Shown piece after piece: positions 26,700-35,268 of a DNA stretch of 64,000 nt. Below the pieces are notes generated by a model. The model had not been told where the DNA came from. It did no database searches and was given only the letters and a program-made list of their open reading frames with translations. Numbering within the stretch: position 1 is the stretch's first letter; each line of letters starts with the position of its first letter. A program made the translations under genes and the position numbers. The stretch lies in contig JAHDWN010000005.1 of the NCBI GenBank assembly GCA_023382675.1, positions 117,407 through 181,406 of the forward strand, written 5' to 3'. Source of the stretch: Anaerolineae bacterium (GTDB lineage: Bacteria > Chloroflexota > Anaerolineae > Aggregatilineales > Phototrophicaceae).

Positions 26700-27388
26700 G
26701 CGCGGCGCTGCCACGTGCGATAGAGCAGCAGCCCGGTCAACTGCCAGATCAGGACGATGAACGTGAGCATCAACGTCAGGTCGCCGAACGGCGGTTCGCG
26801 TCCGCCGGCCTGCTGGTAGATGAGCGTATGCGCGAGCACGAGCACAGCCAGCAGGTAATTCAACCGCTGCACTGTCTTCCAGCGCTTGCCTTTGAGCCGC
26901 CGCAGCATCAGATCACTGCTCGTCACCAGCAGCGCAATCAGCACCAGCATCGCCACCAGGCCGATGTTATTGCTCAGGCCGCGTCCTTCCAGCAGCAGGC
27001 GCGGCGCGCCATCGGTATCCAGGCGCAGGAAGTTCGACAGGATGTTGCCGCGCGCATTGAGAAACAGGCCAAACGCCACATGCAGCAGCCCGGTGATGCC
27101 CGCCCAGATGCCCACGTCGCGGCGCAGATAGACGTTGACCGGATTCCTGCGCCGCACGATCAGCCAGAGCGGGCCGATGATCAGGCTGACCCCGATCAGC
27201 AGCAGGGAGGTATAGCCCGCTCCAACCGTGATCACGTAATCCAACCCGCCGCGCGGCACGTAGAAGACTTTGATCGCGCCGATGCCCGCCAGCGAGATCA
27301 GTGCCAGCGCGATGTGCGTGCGCAGGCGCGTCCAGCCGAAGCCGTGCCAGCTTTGTCCTAGGGATGTCCAGAAGGTCGTCGTTTGCAT
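26687..27388 (-). CDS. ferric reductase-like heme-binding membrane protein
   Basis: The 233-residue protein has about six membrane helices and the layout of the ferric reductase-like/MsrQ (YedZ) family. Heme-ligand candidates are His in LLHVAFGLFLNARG and His in LVLAHTLIYQQAGG. A cytoplasmic linker LRRLKGKRWKTVQRLNYL is typical of the family (KRWK.LHRL.Y). It would pass electrons across the membrane. No msrP-like partner gene is near. Its last 13 nt overlap the end of the convergent transposase remnant. Confidence 0.75.
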   Translation of the reverse strand: MQTTTFWTSLGQSWHGFGWTRLRTHIALALISLAGIGAIKVFYVPRGGLDYVITVGAGYTSLLLIGVSLIIGPLWLIVRRRNPVNVYLRRDVGIWAGITGLLHVAFGLFLNARGNILSNFLRLDTDGAPRLLLEGRGLSNNIGLVAMLVLIALLVTSSDLMLRRLKGKRWKTVQRLNYLLAVLVLAHTLIYQQAGGREPPFGDLTLMLTFIVLIWQLTGLLLYRTWQRRAQAR

Positions 27389-27430
27389 AACCCAATACTA
27401 CGCCGCCTCGATTACAGGCAGATGAATTGC

Positions 27431-27550
27431 AGCCAGAGACTCAAGTCCCTGGCTGAGGCTGCGCCCGGTGAACCGGGCTCCAAAAACAACCACCACGCTA
27501 TGCAGTCCCGTTTACGGGACGCAGCCTTAGCCGGATGGTTGACCATCCGG
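27431..27550. repeat. array of small perfect palindromes
   Basis: Between two minus-strand genes lie three tight hairpins, each with a 2-nt loop: GCCCGGT-GA-ACCGGGC (27463-27478), GTCCCGT-TT-ACGGGAC (27505-27520) and CCGGATGGT-TG-ACCATCCGG (27531-27550). An outer inverted repeat AGGCTGCG (27456-27463) with CGCAGCCT (27520-27527) encloses the first two. AGCCAG...CTGGCT (27431-27454) adds a fourth stem. It fills the 220-nt gap; no gene is seen there. Confidence 0.75.
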
Positions 27551-27608
27551 CGGTTGTCAGATGCTTCATTGAGTCGATAGTTTGAAGCGGCGGCGTGCTT
27601 GCCACCCC

Positions 27609-28205
27609 TCACACGCGGATCGCGGCCAGCCCGGAGCGCAGCCCAGCTTCCCAGCCTGGATCGCGCGTGGCGTCGGCCAATGGGCGCGGCACAGCGGGCG
27701 TGGCATGGATGTCTTGCAAGCGCAGCCCCCACCACGAGACATCGTGCCACGCGCCGAGCTTGTAGCCGACGCTGCGATACACACCGACCGCCTCGAAACC
27801 GACCGCCGTATGCAGGCCGATGCTCGCCTCGTTCGGCAGCGCGACCCCGGCGAATGCATTGGCATAGCCCTGCAAACGCAGCAGCGCGAACAGCGACGTA
27901 TATAACCCGCGCCCGATGCCGGAGCGCTTGACCGGCACATCGACGTAGGCGCTGACATCGACCGACCATTGGTAGGCCGCACGCTCGCGGTGTTTGCTGG
28001 CGTAGGCATAGCCGAGAACGCGCCCGCTGTCATCCGCGCACACGAGCCACGGCCACATGACGAGCGTCCGGCGGATGCGTTCGGCCATCTCCTCGACGGT
28101 CGGCACAGCCAGTTCGAACGAGACGGTCGTGTTCGCGACGTAGGGCGCGTAGATTGCCTGTATGTTGGGCGCGTCGGCCTCCGTCGCCAGGCGAATGGTG
28201 GTCAT
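27609..28205 (-). CDS. GNAT acetyltransferase, phosphinothricin-acetyltransferase-like
   Basis: The 198-residue protein opens with TTIRLATEADAPNIQAIYAPYV and has the pattern of the PAT branch of GNAT enzymes: NTTVSFELAVPTVEEMAERI, GYAYASKHRERAAYQWSVDVS, VKRSGIGRGLYTSLFALL for acetyl-CoA binding, and IGLHTAVGFEAVGVYRSVGYK. Relatives N-acetylate phosphinothricin, methionine sulfone or related amino acids. The C-terminal 30 residues are an unusual Pro/Ala-rich addition. The true substrate is unknown. Confidence 0.88.
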   Translation of the reverse strand: MTTIRLATEADAPNIQAIYAPYVANTTVSFELAVPTVEEMAERIRRTLVMWPWLVCADDSGRVLGYAYASKHRERAAYQWSVDVSAYVDVPVKRSGIGRGLYTSLFALLRLQGYANAFAGVALPNEASIGLHTAVGFEAVGVYRSVGYKLGAWHDVSWWGLRLQDIHATPAVPRPLADATRDPGWEAGLRSGLAAIRV

Positions 28206-28253
28206 TGTGGCTCTATACTCTCCTGGTGATTGATCGCGCGTGGATATGCTCGC

Positions 28254-29261
28254 TCAACGCCGCCGAGGACGACCCGACTTGCCCGATTTCCGGGGTGCCG
28301 CACGCTTCTGAGAAACGCTCCCTGGCCCCTCCGCGTAAATAGCAAGCAGCCAGTCAACTGCGCCAGGCGTGTCTTCCCAGCAAAACCCGGCTCCCGACAG
28401 GTATTCGAGCGCATCCATACTCATCATGGCGATGGCAGGTGCTGCGTCTTCATCCAGGCCTTCGACCATGTTGTCGAGAAATTCAGACCCCAGGAAGACG
28501 GCGGGCACAATCGGATTCGCTGCCAGCGCTTTGTTCAAGTGCGTTCTCGCTAACCCAGAATTGCCCTTCTCCCGGAAGGTCAGAAGCGCGCGACTATAGA
28601 GCCAGTGCGTCATCTGTTCAGGATAGCGTTTCAAGATCTGGCTGGCCCCCGCATCGTCGCCCTGCCGCATCAGCCAATTGACAAGGGTATTGCGCACACC
28701 CTGGTGGTCATCCTCATCAAGACGGAGTAGCTCGCGCGCATGATCGATGGCCGCCTGCCGCTCGCCGCTCTCCCAGAGCGCCTCGGCCAACCCAAAACGA
28801 GCGCGCATGTAGCCACGCGCATCGATCAGGTCCCAGAACATGCCGACGACCTCTTCATCGCGCATTACCTCGCCGAGCGCGCGTTCGCCAGCCTCGACCC
28901 CCTGTTGATAGAGCGGCACCGCTTCTTTCGCGTCCTTGGCGGTTTCTTCGGCCAGGATTACGTAGGCGTCCGCGCAATCCGGGCAGATATCTAACGCCTT
29001 GCGCGCCAGCCGCACACGCTTCTTCTCCCCTTTCGCCTGATAGGCATCATAGACAACCGACTGCGCCTTCTCGACATCATTCTTCGGCTCGTATTTTGGG
29101 AGCTTGCCGATCAGGCTATTCATGTAATGCTCTAGTTCCGACTGAGTCTCGAAGTCCTGATCTTCCAGCAGCTTATTGATCGCCCACATCGTTTTCTCCA
29201 GACCGCGAGTGTCGTTAGGCATACCAGGTAGATTCATGCCTAATGGCAGCATATCCATCAT
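28254..29261 (-). CDS. TPR-containing protein
   Basis: The start at 29261 (MMDMLPLG...) is chosen over 29363 because GGGAGG lies 7 nt upstream. The 335-residue soluble protein is helical throughout, with tetratricopeptide-like pairs (RLARKALDICPDCADAYVIL, YMRARFGLAEALWESGERQA, ARTHLNKALAANP). The pattern NP-x-VPAVFLG resembles ST7-type TPR proteins. The C-terminus is very basic (RKSGKSGRPRRR), suggesting contact with nucleic acid. It diverges from dnaK and may be a helper, but no link is shown. Confidence 0.7.
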   Translation of the reverse strand: MMDMLPLGMNLPGMPNDTRGLEKTMWAINKLLEDQDFETQSELEHYMNSLIGKLPKYEPKNDVEKAQSVVYDAYQAKGEKKRVRLARKALDICPDCADAYVILAEETAKDAKEAVPLYQQGVEAGERALGEVMRDEEVVGMFWDLIDARGYMRARFGLAEALWESGERQAAIDHARELLRLDEDDHQGVRNTLVNWLMRQGDDAGASQILKRYPEQMTHWLYSRALLTFREKGNSGLARTHLNKALAANPIVPAVFLGSEFLDNMVEGLDEDAAPAIAMMSMDALEYLSGAGFCWEDTPGAVDWLLAIYAEGPGSVSQKRAAPRKSGKSGRPRRR

Positions 29262-29448
29262 CACTGCGCCTCCCGCGCCAGCCTGCATCCAGACAGCGAT
29301 CTTAACGCGCTTGCAAGCCCACTCCAATGGGTCTCCTATGGACTTCTGATATGGCTCATACATCCAAGACCTAGACTCTAGACTGAAACATAACCTGAGA
29401 AAAAAGAGGCGAATAGTTACACGCTATTTGCCGGAGGAGAATGGACTC

Positions 29449-31341
29449 ATGTCACGCATAGTAGGCATTGACCTGGGGACCACCAACAGCGTGATCGCCG
29501 TCCTTGAAGGCGGCGAACCTATCGTTATCCCCAGCGCAGAAGGCGGACGCACCGTGCCATCGGTCGTCGCGTTTACGAAAACCGGTGAGCGGCTGGTCGG
29601 ACAGGCAGCCAAGCGCCAGGCTGTCGTCAATCCGGAAAATACGATCTTTTCAGTCAAGCGACTGATGGGCAAGAGCTATGATGACGCCGCGTGGGAAGTG
29701 AAACACCTGCCCTACAGCGTTGTCAAGGGCGTCGCCAGTGATGCGCGCATCAAGGTTCCGGCCACAGGCAAGGAATACACCCCGCAGGAAATCAGCGCGA
29801 TGATCCTGACCAAGCTCAAGCAAGATGCCGAGGCTTACCTGGGTGAACCTGTGACCAAGGCGGTCATCACCGTGCCCGCGTACTTCAACGACAGCCAGCG
29901 CCAGGCGACCAAGGACGCCGGTAAGATTGCCGGGCTGGAAGTCCTGCGCATCATCAACGAGCCGACGGCGTCGAGTCTGGCTTACGGCCTGGACAAAAAG
30001 ACGCACGAGACGATCCTCGTCTTTGACCTGGGTGGCGGCACATTCGACGTGTCGATCCTGGAAGTCGGCGACGGCGTAGTCGAAGTCAAGGCCACCAGCG
30101 GCGATACGCACCTGGGTGGCGACGACTGGGATCAGGTGATCGTCGATTGGATCGCTGAAGAATTCAAGCGCGAGAACGGCATTGACCTGCGCCAGGATCG
30201 CCAGGCGCTCCAGCGGCTCAAGGAAGGCGCGGAGAAGGCCAAGATCGAACTCTCGAACACCGTGCAGACGGAGATCAACCTGCCGTTCATCACGGCGGAT
30301 GCCTCCGGGCCGAAGCACCTGGTGCTGACGCTGACGCGCGCGAAGTTCGAGCAGCTCAGCGCGAGCCTGTTGGAGCGGGTACGCCATCCGGTCGAGCAGG
30401 CGTTGAGCGACGCCAAGCTCGACCAGGGCCAGATCGACGAGGTTGTCCTGGTCGGCGGCGCGACACGCATGCCGATGGTCCAGGAACTGGTCATGAGCCT
30501 GCTCGGCAAGACGCCGAACAAGAGCGTCAATCCGGACGAGGTTGTCGCGGTCGGCGCGGCCATCCAGGCCGGTGTGCTGGCGGGCGAAGTCAAGGACGTG
30601 CTGCTGCTCGACGTGACGCCGCTCAGCCTGGGCGTCGAAACGATGGGCGGCGTGATGACGCGCCTGATCGAACGCAACACGACCATCCCGGTGCAGAAGA
30701 GCGAAACCTTCTCGACTGCAGCCGATGGACAGACCGCCGTCGACATCCACATCTTACAGGGCGAGCGCCCGATGGCGGGTGATAACATGTCCCTGGGCAT
30801 GTTCCGGCTCGAAGGCATCCCGGCAGCGCCGCGCGGTATTCCGCAGGTGGAGGTCACGTTCGACATCGACGCCAACGGCATCCTCAACGTGACGGCCAGG
30901 GACAAGGCCAGCGGCAAGTCGCAGAAGATTACCGTAACGGCGACGACCAACCTGAACCAGGGCGAGATCGACCGACTGGTGCGCGAAGCCGACCAGCACC
31001 GCAGCGACGATCAGCGCCGCCAGCAGGTGGCACAGGCGCGCAACGAGGCGGACACGCTCGTCTACCAGTCCGAAAAGGCGCTGCGTGAGTTGGGCGATAA
31101 AGTCCCCGCCAGCGACCGCTCGACCATCGAACAGCAGATCGGTGATGTCAAGCAGGCGCTCACGAGCGAGGACGCCGACCGCATCCGTCAGGCGGCGCAG
31201 GCGCTGCAGAACGCGACCTACGCGCTCAGCCAGCAGATGTATGCCCAGAGCAACCCGGCGGATGGTGGCAGCACCCCGTCCGGCGCGCAGGGGCAGCCCG
31301 GCGGCGAAGACGTGGTCGAAGGCGAGTTCAGCGAGGCCTGA
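29449..31341 (+). CDS. dnaK: Hsp70 chaperone DnaK
   Basis: The ATG at 29449 has GGAGGAG upstream; an earlier in-frame TTG at 29428 would overlap the ribosome site. The 630-residue protein has [19 protein letters not shown], the ATPase signatures [17 protein letters not shown] and [17 protein letters not shown], a substrate-binding domain ([20 protein letters not shown]), and a helical lid ending in a Gly/Ser/Gln-rich tail with EGEFSEA. grpE and dnaJ are not adjacent. No CIRCE operator is visible upstream. The separate J-domain protein at 22908 could be one partner. Confidence 0.97.
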   Translation: MSRIVGIDLGTTNSVIAVLEGGEPIVIPSAEGGRTVPSVVAFTKTGERLVGQAAKRQAVVNPENTIFSVKRLMGKSYDDAAWEVKHLPYSVVKGVASDARIKVPATGKEYTPQEISAMILTKLKQDAEAYLGEPVTKAVITVPAYFNDSQRQATKDAGKIAGLEVLRIINEPTASSLAYGLDKKTHETILVFDLGGGTFDVSILEVGDGVVEVKATSGDTHLGGDDWDQVIVDWIAEEFKRENGIDLRQDRQALQRLKEGAEKAKIELSNTVQTEINLPFITADASGPKHLVLTLTRAKFEQLSASLLERVRHPVEQALSDAKLDQGQIDEVVLVGGATRMPMVQELVMSLLGKTPNKSVNPDEVVAVGAAIQAGVLAGEVKDVLLLDVTPLSLGVETMGGVMTRLIERNTTIPVQKSETFSTAADGQTAVDIHILQGERPMAGDNMSLGMFRLEGIPAAPRGIPQVEVTFDIDANGILNVTARDKASGKSQKITVTATTNLNQGEIDRLVREADQHRSDDQRRQQVAQARNEADTLVYQSEKALRELGDKVPASDRSTIEQQIGDVKQALTSEDADRIRQAAQALQNATYALSQQMYAQSNPADGGSTPSGAQGQPGGEDVVEGEFSEA

Positions 31342-31381
31342 GCTCGGCTGAACGCTGCTACACAATCACTGCTCACAGCGA

Positions 31382-31406
31382 GGGCGGGCCAATGGCTCGC
31401 CCTTTT
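31382..31406 (+). terminator. Rho-independent terminator of dnaK
   Basis: GGGCGGGCC (31382-31390), loop AAT and GGCTCGCCC (31394-31402) form a 9-bp stem with one G-T pair, followed directly by TTTT. Confidence 0.85.
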
Positions 31407-31513
31407 CGATTCGTTGCCGGTCGCTAACTCCCCGCGTGTGTTCGATTGCATAGAACGGATCAAGACGCTACCTTATCCCGCACTGAGGTTGCATTAGGCA
31501 TTATGCAGCCTGA

Positions 31514-32278
31514 TTAGTTGTCACGATGTGGTTCGTTACGAAGCGCCAGTAATTTTTGCTTCTGTTCCTCTGGGTGGCGCGAGACAGCCCTTCTGAATGC
31601 ATCCGTCGAGAGCCTGGTCGCATTTTGAACCAGGAATTCATCTACCTCATCGGGATAGGCGCGCCGCATCTCACGTAGCACCCAACCCACAGCCTTCTGC
31701 ACGTAATACCACTTATCTTCACTGCAATTTGCAACGAGCGGAAGTACGTCTCCGGGCGGTAAGTAGACAGCTTTTTTGCCCGTGTACCGAATCAAACTTA
31801 CTATCGAAATCCGGCGCAGCCACTGATTATCAGACTGTTGATTCCATGTAGTAAGCATTTGCTTCACTTGCATAGGGTATTTTGGCAAGACGTAGGAGTA
31901 AATCGAGGACAGTTGATCGGAGGTGGCCCAATTCTCAGTTCGATATGCCCAGCCGGCTAACCGTCCCCATGTGACCTCATCTATCGCCTCGAGATGGAGT
32001 TCATAGTATCTTGCTGCTACAAACATGACTTCGTAGTATGGTGTGTTCCACCATATCTCATTCCAGATGCTCATGACGTCTGCTGCGGATTGGTCATAAA
32101 AGCTAAAGCCCTCTTTTGCCACCCGCTTCATCTCTGGAACGCTCACGACCAGGTACTCCAGATCGGACTTTCGATCATTTTTGACGGCTTCAGCCTTATG
32201 CGGTCGAGAATACTTCTGGAGAGCCGCCAGCACTTCAGGATGATACTTCTCATAGAGTTCAGACGTTACGTCTTTCAT
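31514..32278 (-). CDS. AlkD-like DNA alkylation repair protein
   Basis: The 254-residue helical protein shows the HEAT-like repeats of the DNA alkylation repair family: SDLEYLVVSVPEMKRVAKEG at the N-terminus, IWNEIWWNTPYYEVMFVAAR, LAGWAYRTENWATSDQLSSI, NQWLRRISIVSLIRY, and VQKAVGWVLREMRRAYPDEV. AlkD excises positively charged alkylpurines. The central WATSD and VGWVLRE stretches are typical. Its base composition is visibly more AT-rich than its neighbours, which suggests recent transfer. Confidence 0.8.
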   Translation of the reverse strand: MKDVTSELYEKYHPEVLAALQKYSRPHKAEAVKNDRKSDLEYLVVSVPEMKRVAKEGFSFYDQSAADVMSIWNEIWWNTPYYEVMFVAARYYELHLEAIDEVTWGRLAGWAYRTENWATSDQLSSIYSYVLPKYPMQVKQMLTTWNQQSDNQWLRRISIVSLIRYTGKKAVYLPPGDVLPLVANCSEDKWYYVQKAVGWVLREMRRAYPDEVDEFLVQNATRLSTDAFRRAVSRHPEEQKQKLLALRNEPHRDN

Positions 32279-32808
32279 TCGTTAACGCCTCCCTGCAATT
32301 CACCCTAAGAAGCATCCCTAAAGAAATCACTCACAGAGCGCCTCGCAACCTACCATTCGACGAAATTGTAGCACTGTAAGCATTTCTCGACCTGAGAATC
32401 ACGACGACCAGGCTGTGGCAGATGAGTCGGATCATCACAGCGATACTGATGAGGTCTATGCGTTGGCAGGCGACGAGAGTATCGTGATCAAAGCGGACAA
32501 AGGAACAGAAAGACTGGATCGGTTCCTTTCGAGCCTGAATGAGAAGGCCATGCCCGGCACGCCATTCTTTGACCAGGCGTTGATCAGCACCGCTCGTATT
32601 CGTTGCTTTTCGAACAGCGGGTGCGGCGTGAAGCGGAGAAGGTAGCGCAAGCATCCCGCAAGTAGAAAAACGTCTCCATACTTCACGCTCAATCCTGAGC
32701 GCGAGATTAGGGAAAGAATTCACAATAAATCTGATACATCCAGCGCCGCATCTGCCGCCGAAATACAGGTTAGTGCAAGAGAGTTCTTCTCAGAAGGAGC
32801 ATAAGGGC
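32279..32808. other. 530-nt AT-richer gap without a supported gene
   Basis: Frames of 130 codons (minus, 32331-32723) and 76 codons (plus, 32415-32645) exist, but neither has a ribosome site, recognisable motifs or GC bias like a real gene. The DNA matches the lower GC of the adjacent AlkD-like gene, so both may have arrived together, possibly with a decayed element. The ribosome site AAGGAG for the next gene is at 32793-32798. Confidence 0.4.
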
Positions 32809-33909
32809 ATGAAACGCTATGGAATCGCGCTGTTGGTGATCGCGGCGCTGCTCGTCGGCGCGCTCGGCGTGCTGGCGCAGGATGATATGCCACCCGCCAC
32901 CGTCCAGATGGGCGGGAATGACGACCTGGGAGCTTTCCTGGTCGATGCCAACGGGATGACGCTGTATTTGTTCACCAATGACACCCCCGGCGTCAGCAAC
33001 TGCGCCGGTGACTGCGCCACCAACTGGCCACCGCTCATGGTTGGCGAAGAAGAACGCGCCACACTCGCGCCCGGCATCCCCGGTGTTATCGGCGAGATCG
33101 CACGCGAAGATGGTGGTCGTCAGGTCGTCTACAACGGCATGCCGCTCTACTACTTCGCTCAGGATGCGGCTGCGGGCGATACCACCGGCCAGGGCAGAGG
33201 TGACGTGTGGTACGTCGTGACGCCGCCCACGGTCAGCGTCAGCGAAAATGCGGAGCTCGGCTATTTCCTGGTTGGTCCCAACGGCATGACTCTCTACCTG
33301 TTCACCAATGACGCCGAAGGTGTCAGCAACTGTTCTGGCGATTGCGCCGTCAACTGGCCGCCGTTGACCGTCGCTGATGCGATGAACGTGACCACGCAGC
33401 CCGGTCTGGTCGGCGAAGTCGGCACCATTACGCGCGATGACGGCTCGATCCAGGTCACCTACAACGGTATGCCGCTGTATTACTGGAAAGACGATATGGC
33501 TCCCGGCGACGCCACCGGCCAGGGTGTCGGTGATGTCTGGTACGTCGTCAAGCCCCCGACGGTCAGCGTTGGTGGCAATGATGAGCTGGGCGAGTTCGTG
33601 GTCGGCCCCAACGGCATGACGCTCTACATGTTCTTCAACGACGAACCGCCGGTCAGCAACTGCTATGACCGCTGCGCCGCCGCCTGGCCGCCTCTGATCG
33701 TCGGCGCGGGCGAGACCCTGACCGCAGGCGACGGCGTCACCGGCACACTCGGCGTCTCCGAGCGCACAGACGGCACCTATATCGTCACGCTCAACGACAA
33801 CCCACTCTACTATTGGTGGGATGACAACAGCCCCGGCGAGTCGACCGGGCAGGGCGTCGGCGACGTCTGGTACGTCATGCGTCCTGACGGCACCATCGTC
33901 GGGCCATAA
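32809..33909 (+). CDS. exported protein with three PF03640-type secreted repeats
   Basis: The ATG at 32809 begins a signal peptide (MKRYGIALLVIAALLVGALG). An earlier in-frame start has no such peptide. The mature part is three units of about 110 residues, each with LG-x-FLV-x-x-NGMTLYLF, a Cys pair (SNCAGDCATNWPP, SNCSGDCAVNWPP, SNCYDRCAAAWPP) and GMPLYYF...GQGxGDVWYVV. COG4315-type lipoprotein-like repeats like these occur in exported proteins of unknown role. The first two units are most alike, and the third has lost some residues. A very strong terminator follows. Confidence 0.85.
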   Translation: MKRYGIALLVIAALLVGALGVLAQDDMPPATVQMGGNDDLGAFLVDANGMTLYLFTNDTPGVSNCAGDCATNWPPLMVGEEERATLAPGIPGVIGEIAREDGGRQVVYNGMPLYYFAQDAAAGDTTGQGRGDVWYVVTPPTVSVSENAELGYFLVGPNGMTLYLFTNDAEGVSNCSGDCAVNWPPLTVADAMNVTTQPGLVGEVGTITRDDGSIQVTYNGMPLYYWKDDMAPGDATGQGVGDVWYVVKPPTVSVGGNDELGEFVVGPNGMTLYMFFNDEPPVSNCYDRCAAAWPPLIVGAGETLTAGDGVTGTLGVSERTDGTYIVTLNDNPLYYWWDDNSPGESTGQGVGDVWYVMRPDGTIVGP

Positions 33910-33922
33910 CTCCCCCGCCACT

Positions 33923-33962
33923 AAGACGACCTGCGGCAGTCCACCGCAGGTCGTCTTTTTTT
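33923..33962 (+). terminator. strong Rho-independent terminator
   Basis: A perfect 14-bp stem (AAGACGACCTGCGG with CCGCAGGTCGTCTT), 7-nt loop CAGTCCA, then a run of seven T. Confidence 0.93.
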
Positions 33963-34022
33963 GACAGCGCACGCATCTGTCTCTCCGAACCGCTCCTCAG
34001 GCACTCGCCGACGGCTGAAGCT

Positions 34023-34125
34023 GTGCGGGGGCAGCTTCGCTGCCTGCGGTCGGCAAAGCCGACCCCCTGAGCACGGCTAACTCAAATCAAGCGCACTGAA
34101 CGCGCTACTTTCTCGCACACTGCGC
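34023..34125 (-). repeat. composite repeat D, copy 2 (inverted)
   Basis: On the minus strand TAGCCGTGCTCAGGGGG, TCGGCTTTGCCGACCG and CAGGCAGCGAAGCTGCCCCC match copy 1 at 16606-16708. Several stem positions differ in a paired way. It abuts repeat E. Confidence 0.75.
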
Positions 34126-34130
34126 CCAAA

Positions 34131-34252
34131 GACTGAGCACCAGCATCGGAACACAGAACCTCTCTTCCCGCACAGTGAACTGTGAACCATGTACTGTGAA
34201 CCCATAAGCTGAGCACCGAGTACCGAGCACTGAGCACCCAATACCCCGTCCC
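34131..34252 (-). repeat. composite repeat E, copy 2 (inverted)
   Basis: Read on the minus strand it gives GGGTGCTCAGTGCTCGG, TACTCGGTGCTCAG, CACAGTTCACTGTGCGGGAA and GAGAGGTTCTGTGTTCCG, in the same order as copy 1 at 9958-10060. It ends at the stop codon of the MerR gene. With the terminator and repeat D it fills the 343-nt gap from 33910 to 34252. Confidence 0.75.
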
Positions 34253-35056
34253 CTATTCGACTGCCTGATGCGCCTCGTCCTCCGCCAGCATCCGCTCGAT
34301 CTCTGCTGTCTCCAGATCATCGACGTACTGCGTGATCGCCGTTTCCAGGTAGGCAGGCAGATCGACGTGCAGCTTCTGGAAATTGGCGATGAAATCCGGG
34401 TGCGAGTTGTAGCCGTGCCCCAGGCCGCGCAGGATATCCAGCGTCGGCTCGTAGAAATAGCGCATATGCTCGTGCCAGCGCTGGAGAATCGCTTGAACTT
34501 CGGCGCTGGTCGGTGGCCGCCCTGCCTCAATCGCATCGACCATGTCGATATAGATCTGACTGCCTTCGCCCATGATGATGTCGCGTTGAGTCTGCGTGTA
34601 GCTGTTCCAGCGCTTGATCGAGTCGTTGACGATCTCCGGGCCGTATTGCAGGCGCACCTCGCGCTCGTACTCTTTCTGCTTCTCGTCGCTGAAGGCTTCA
34701 AACAGCCGCTTCTTGCTCATTTCGACCTCTCCTGCAAGGTGCATAATCGTGCTATCAACCGTGCTGACAAGCTTCTGCAAGCGGCCGATCTTCGCCGCCA
34801 ACACCTTCCGGTGGGAGCGCAGCGCCGCCAGCAGATCGAAATCCGGGCTGTCGAGAATATCTTTGATGCGCAACAGCTCAAGCCCGATCTCGCGATAAAA
34901 CAGGATCTGCTGCAAGCGCAGCAGCGCCGCGTCGTCGTAGTAGCGATAGCCGTTCGCGCCGACCTCGGCCGGCTTGAGCAGCCCGATCTCGTCGTAGTAA
35001 TGCAGCGTGCGGATGCTGACCCCGGCCAGTTCCGAGAGCTGCTTGACGGTGTACAT
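34253..35056 (-). CDS. MerR-family regulator with TipAS-type effector domain
   Basis: The ATG at 35056 has GGAGG upstream and opens the canonical MerR helix-turn-helix (YTVKQLSELAGVSIRTLHYY, DEIGLLKPAEVGANGYRYYD). A dimerisation helix follows (residues about 75-110), then a C-terminal TipAS-like helical domain (WNSYTQTQRDIIMGEGSQIY, RWHEHMRYFYEPTLDILRGLG). TipAS domains bind thiopeptides and other hydrophobic drugs and then activate transcription by DNA distortion. The gene has a MerR-type promoter of its own (35082-35112) and diverges from the sheath-TIR gene. Confidence 0.9.
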   Translation of the reverse strand: MYTVKQLSELAGVSIRTLHYYDEIGLLKPAEVGANGYRYYDDAALLRLQQILFYREIGLELLRIKDILDSPDFDLLAALRSHRKVLAAKIGRLQKLVSTVDSTIMHLAGEVEMSKKRLFEAFSDEKQKEYEREVRLQYGPEIVNDSIKRWNSYTQTQRDIIMGEGSQIYIDMVDAIEAGRPPTSAEVQAILQRWHEHMRYFYEPTLDILRGLGHGYNSHPDFIANFQKLHVDLPAYLETAITQYVDDLETAEIERMLAEDEAHQAVE

Positions 35057-35081
35057 GCCTCCACCTCCTCTCTCGCTGAGC

Positions 35082-35112
35082 ATCATAAAGGATGACGTTA
35101 CGTGAGAGTCAA
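35082..35112 (-). promoter_or_regulatory. MerR-type promoter with 19-bp spacer and operator dyad
   Basis: Reading the minus strand: TTGACT (35112-35107), a 19-bp spacer, then TATGAT (35087-35082). Spacers of 19-20 bp are the hallmark of MerR-controlled promoters. A dyad GACTCTCACGTAACGTC is centred in the spacer. Transcription would enter the merR gene itself, so autoregulation is likely. Confidence 0.75.
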
Positions 35113-35268
35113 GTACATAGCGACAACGGCGTCACGTTCAAGCTGGCGTAGAGGACACAAGCGCTATCTCGTTACCGGTTAGGCGCTTCGGCCGCATTCG
35201 ACGCCAGAGTCAAACTGCATTACACTGGTCGGCATGCATTTGCGCCGTGTCACCCGCGGAGTCGCCCC

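Noticed and set aside
27431-27550. CRISPR-like array from several repeats in a row
   Set aside because: The palindromes differ from one another and there are no equal-length spacers or cas genes.
29364-29448. CIRCE or other heat-shock operator before dnaK
   Set aside because: No TTAGCACTC inverted repeat or recognisable heat-shock element is present.
32331-32723. 130-codon minus-strand frame with a hydrophobic end, possible transposase fragment
   Set aside because: No catalytic motif, no ribosome site and no flanking inverted repeats. Left as unannotated gap.
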